7,663 bases of DNA from Halobacteriovoraceae bacterium (GTDB lineage: Bacteria; Bdellovibrionota; Bacteriovoracia; Bacteriovoracales; Bacteriovoracaceae). A program made the translations under genes and the position numbers. Below the pieces are notes generated by a model that had not been told where the DNA came from, made no database searches, and saw nothing but the letters and a program-made list of their open reading frames with translations. Shown piece by piece: positions 5,531 to 7,663 of the stretch. The stretch spans positions 1 through 7,663 of the forward strand of contig JABJPQ010000077.1 of NCBI GenBank assembly GCA_018663815.1, written 5' to 3'. Each line of letters opens with the position of its first letter. Position 1 is the stretch's first letter.

Positions 5531-6067
5531 ATGAGACAATTTATTTTTATCACGATCACTATTCTAATGAGTTCTAATTCATTTGCAAAAAATGCATTTA
5601 ATACTATTGAAGCTATTTTTAATAAATCCCAAAATCTCTCCCTCGATCATTGGGATGGTTTAAGACTTGAGTGCGATCGAATTGATGTTAATCATATTCG
5701 TAAAAATGTAGGCTCAATTGAGTTTAGTTCGATTCTCAGCTCGATTCATCTTATCAGTTTTCATTTATACTCTGATGATTCCCTTTATATATCTGAGTAT
5801 GATTTAGAGCTTATACCGAGTGCTCAGGGCTTAGTATCCCTTAAATCAAGCACTTTTGATAGTTCAGAGTATGCAGATCAAGACACAACCACCTATAAAT
5901 ATTACGAACTTACTTTTAAAATGTATGCAGACAAAATTATTATTCAGTCTGCATTGACCAGAGTTGAAAGGTCGATTTGTGAGATGGAAGAATACAGAAG
6001 CTGTGAAAATACAAACGAAGATATTAAACCTAAACAGATCAAATCTTATTATGTATGCGAAAAATAA
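5531..6067 (+). CDS. Exported four-cysteine orphan protein
   Basis: This 178-aa protein is not recognised as any named family. Residues 1-19 form a signal peptide (MRQF, hydrophobic FITITIL, then NSFA before K20), so it is probably periplasmic or secreted. No membrane segment or lipobox follows. Four cysteines (C48, C150, C158, C176) remain in the mature part, three of them in the last 30 residues, which suggests two disulfides. The middle (about 60-145) reads as beta-strands: IEFSSILSSIHLISFHLY, YISEYDLELI, YYELTFKMYADKIIIQSAL. Composition is Ser-, Asp- and Glu-rich. The start at 5531 is chosen for its AGGGGAC site and signal peptide. It is divergent from the BPI-like gene across a 259-bp control region and converges on the exoribonuclease gene with a 7-bp gap. 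A role alongside the BPI-like protein is a guess from position only. Confidence 0.75.
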   Translation: MRQFIFITITILMSSNSFAKNAFNTIEAIFNKSQNLSLDHWDGLRLECDRIDVNHIRKNVGSIEFSSILSSIHLISFHLYSDDSLYISEYDLELIPSAQGLVSLKSSTFDSSEYADQDTTTYKYYELTFKMYADKIIIQSALTRVERSICEMEEYRSCENTNEDIKPKQIKSYYVCEK

Positions 6068-6074
6068 AGCCTAA

Positions 6075-7133
6075 TTAAACCTTAAAGTTTTTTAGCGCAT
6101 CGGCCATAGCCCCCTTAGCAGGGGCCTCGGTTTTTTTAGGAACTGTTTTTTTTATATTCACATCCTGCTCTAAGTACTCTGCATGAAAAGGAAGCTCATC
6201 CTTATAAACAATTCGATCTAAATGTTTCACGTAACCTGACCAGTGACCAACATTATTATCGGTACGTTTGATCGCTTTGAGGGTGTGCATTTTAGAATCC
6301 ATTAAATCTATTAAATGCACCAACATTGCCTCTGATGTTTGCGGTATTTTTGGAGAACCATACGCATACTCTCCATGATGGGATAAAAGAATATGCTTTA
6401 AATGAGTTTTTGTTTGATAAGGAAAGCCTTTTATTCGATAGGCAAAACGATCTAAGATCTCTAGCGCTTTCACTAAATGCCCAACAAGTTTTCCCTCTTC
6501 AGTATATTCAACATTTAAATCATCTGTTAATTCATAAATTTTGCATAGGTCATGTAAAACTGCACCTGCAACAACATAATTAACGTTTACATTATACATT
6601 GGAGAAAGCTTAACCGCTAAATTTGAACAACCAAGCATATGCTCTAACAAGCCTCCTTGATAGGCATGATGAATCGTTTTCCCGGCTTGCCATTTTTTTA
6701 CGCGCCTTTGAATTTCTGTATCTGCTAAAATCTCTTTTAATAAATCGCGAATATAAACATCAGTTAATCCTGTTACAATCGTAACGAGCTCGTCAAACAT
6801 ATCGTCCACCGGACGCTGTGCTTTAAGCACAAAATCATCCATATTTACCTCAGCCTTGGAAATTCCTTCGATTGATTTTAAGATAAACTGTTTTCTTCCT
6901 TGATAAATATTTGTTTTCCCCTTCACTGTAACAAAGTTTCCTTTTTCAATTCTTTGGGCAATTTCTTCAGCGCCGCTCCAGCTCCTACTCTCAAGATCCC
7001 CCGTATTATCGGATAAGATAATATTTAAATATTTTTTTCCATCTCGACCTTGGGCCACAGCAATATATTTGACGTGAAAAACAGACTCAACGTTTTCCTT
7101 TGGAATTAAATCTTTGATCGCTATTCTTTGCAT
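6075..7133 (-). CDS. yhaM: YhaM-family 3'-5' exoribonuclease (OB-fold + HD domain)
   Basis: This 352-aa cytoplasmic nuclease trims RNA (and possibly DNA) from the 3' end. Residues about 10-95 are an OB-fold nucleic-acid-binding domain (VESVFHVKYIAVAQ, KKYLNIILSDNTGDLESRSW, GNFVTVKGKTNIYQGRKQF). Residues about 150-300 are an HD phosphohydrolase domain with family motifs HHAYQGGLLEHMLG (H155, H156, H165), AVLHDLCKI (H194-D195), LVGHL (H219), LSHHGEYAYGSP (H252/H253) and HLIDLMDSKM (D276). These supply the metal ligands. The order and wording match Bacillus YhaM, which is about 314 aa. The extra length is mainly a Lys/Pro/Ala linker and short tail (about 327-352). The start ATG has AAGG seven bases upstream. 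Its promoter is probably at 7159-7186. Shared substrate range with YhaM is inferred. Confidence 0.9.
   Translation of the reverse strand: MQRIAIKDLIPKENVESVFHVKYIAVAQGRDGKKYLNIILSDNTGDLESRSWSGAEEIAQRIEKGNFVTVKGKTNIYQGRKQFILKSIEGISKAEVNMDDFVLKAQRPVDDMFDELVTIVTGLTDVYIRDLLKEILADTEIQRRVKKWQAGKTIHHAYQGGLLEHMLGCSNLAVKLSPMYNVNVNYVVAGAVLHDLCKIYELTDDLNVEYTEEGKLVGHLVKALEILDRFAYRIKGFPYQTKTHLKHILLSHHGEYAYGSPKIPQTSEAMLVHLIDLMDSKMHTLKAIKRTDNNVGHWSGYVKHLDRIVYKDELPFHAEYLEQDVNIKKTVPKKTEAPAKGAMADALKNFKV
6109..6137 (+). terminator. Possible + strand terminator inside the opposing gene
   Basis: GCCCC (6109-6113) pairs with GGGGC (6121-6125) around a 7-nt loop. CTCGG and then seven T (6131-6137) follow. It lies 42 bases after the stop of the 178-aa gene and within the 3' end of the opposing exoribonuclease gene. 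The five-base gap between stem and T-run is longer than ideal, so this is tentative. Confidence 0.4.
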
Positions 7134-7158
7134 AAGTTTTCCTTTTTAATTTGAACAC

Positions 7159-7186
7159 ATTATAACTGGCTATGCATATTATACAA
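7159..7186 (-). promoter_or_regulatory. Sigma70-type promoter for the exoribonuclease gene
   Basis: On the minus strand, -35 TTGTAT (7186-7181) is followed after 16 bases by a perfect -10 TATAAT (7164-7159). The -35 keeps only the TTG of the consensus. The predicted transcript starts near 7151, giving a leader of about 18-20 bases that includes the AAGG ribosome-binding site (7144-7141). Confidence 0.6.
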
Positions 7187-7260
7187 ATAATCTAGTTAAA
7201 TATATTCAAAGTCATTAATATGTGGCAAAATTAGCAAAATTTTTTTAAAAGGCGGTAACA

Positions 7261-7663
7261 ATGAGCACAATGAAACTTGGAATAAATGGTCTTGGCCGAA
7301 TTGGTCGAACAATAATTAGAGAATTTGAAATAAGAAAAGCACAAGGCTTATATGAAAACCTTGAAATAACGGCCGTAAATAATCCAGGTGCTGCAAAAGA
7401 TTTTCTTCACTTAATGAAGTATGATTCTCTTCACGGAAAATTCCCAGGTGAAGTTAGCTATAATGGCGAAAAACTCATTTGTGGTGAAAGTAAATTAACC
7501 TTTTTTAATCAAAAAGATCCTGCTGAAATCGACTGGTCTAGTGCTGGTGTTGATATTGTTATTGATGCAACTGGTATTTTTAAAGACAAAGCTGGGCTTG
7601 GAAAACACCTGCGTGGGAATGTTAAAAAAGTTATTATGTGCGCACCGGGAAAAGATCTTGATG
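7261..7663 (+). CDS. gap: Glyceraldehyde-3-phosphate dehydrogenase, 5' part of gene
   Basis: This is the N-terminal 134 residues of a GAPDH, which oxidises glyceraldehyde-3-phosphate to 1,3-bisphosphoglycerate using NAD(P). It shows the Rossmann-fold start GINGLGRIGR (residues 7-16), LMKYDSLHGKF (51-61), VDIVIDATGIF and KKVIMCAPGKD. The catalytic Cys segment and C-terminal domain are beyond the right edge. AAAAGG at 7247-7252 supports the ATG at 7261; a second in-frame ATG at 7270 is possible. The position normally holding the NAD-binding Asp (VND in typical enzymes) is Asn here (N41 in VNNPG), which may affect cofactor choice. The 127-bp gap to the divergent exoribonuclease gene must hold its promoter, but no + strand pair stands out. 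Confidence 0.93.
   Translation, partial: MSTMKLGINGLGRIGRTIIREFEIRKAQGLYENLEITAVNNPGAAKDFLHLMKYDSLHGKFPGEVSYNGEKLICGESKLTFFNQKDPAEIDWSSAGVDIVIDATGIFKDKAGLGKHLRGNVKKVIMCAPGKDLD

Noticed and set aside
6326..6583. Plus-strand open frame of 85 codons opposite the exoribonuclease.
   Set aside because: It is antisense to the conserved HD domain, and its His-rich product mirrors the opposite strand.
7151..7182. TTGAAC (7151) and TATTAT (7177) as a + strand promoter for the GAPDH gene.
   Set aside because: The 20-base spacing is too long, and the region is better explained by the minus-strand TATAAT promoter.
1..7663. CRISPR arrays, insertion sequences, tRNA or rRNA genes.
   Set aside because: No regularly spaced repeat array, transposase, terminal inverted repeats or RNA-gene signatures were seen.

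Overview
The window is AT-rich, Gram-negative-type bacterial DNA. It holds six complete protein genes and two genes cut by the window edges. The organism cannot be named from this sequence. A low-GC Bdellovibrionota/Bacteriovorax-like predator is my best guess, because of the several exported orphan proteins, the VKOR-DsbA fusion and the YhaM-type OB-HD nuclease. This is inference only.

Layout. (i) Bases 1-2367, + strand, form a tightly overlapping three-gene operon. It runs from the 3' end of a PgeF/YfiH (laccase-domain) gene, through a membrane VKOR fused to a periplasmic DsbA-like thioredoxin domain, to a TatD-family metal-dependent hydrolase. The junctions are ATGA and TAATG. (ii) Bases 2368-2538 are non-coding, with an imperfect direct repeat (30-bp period) and a long AT-arm inverted repeat around a GC-rich core. 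(iii) Bases 2539-3108, +, encode a small exported, barrel-like orphan. It converges on the next gene across a 78-bp gap that holds two mutually exclusive hairpins. (iv) Bases 3187-5271, -, encode a large exported protein. Its N-terminal half resembles the N-terminal barrel of BPI/LBP (TULIP lipid-binding superfamily), and its C-terminal half looks like an alpha/alpha-toroid domain. (v) Bases 5272-5530 are a divergent control region with tandem TGCACC repeats 21 bp apart, a perfect 10-bp palindrome and a hairpin abutting the ribosome-binding site of the large gene. (vi) Bases 5531-6067, +, encode a four-cysteine exported orphan. (vii) Bases 6075-7133, -, encode a YhaM-family 3'-5' exoribonuclease with a well-formed promoter. 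(viii) Bases 7261-7663, +, hold the 5' part of a glyceraldehyde-3-phosphate dehydrogenase gene.

How the parts may work together. The VKOR-DsbA fusion should form disulfides in the cell envelope. All three predicted exported proteins nearby carry an even number of cysteines (2, 2 and 4), so they are plausible clients. The most unusual item is the BPI-like/toroid fusion and its divergently transcribed four-cysteine partner. Both have the same GGGGAC...AAAATG initiation context and share a compact, repeat-rich control region. This is the best candidate here for an undescribed system, possibly concerned with lipids or an envelope surface, but its function is not shown by the sequence. The rest (PgeF, TatD, YhaM, GAPDH) is ordinary housekeeping.
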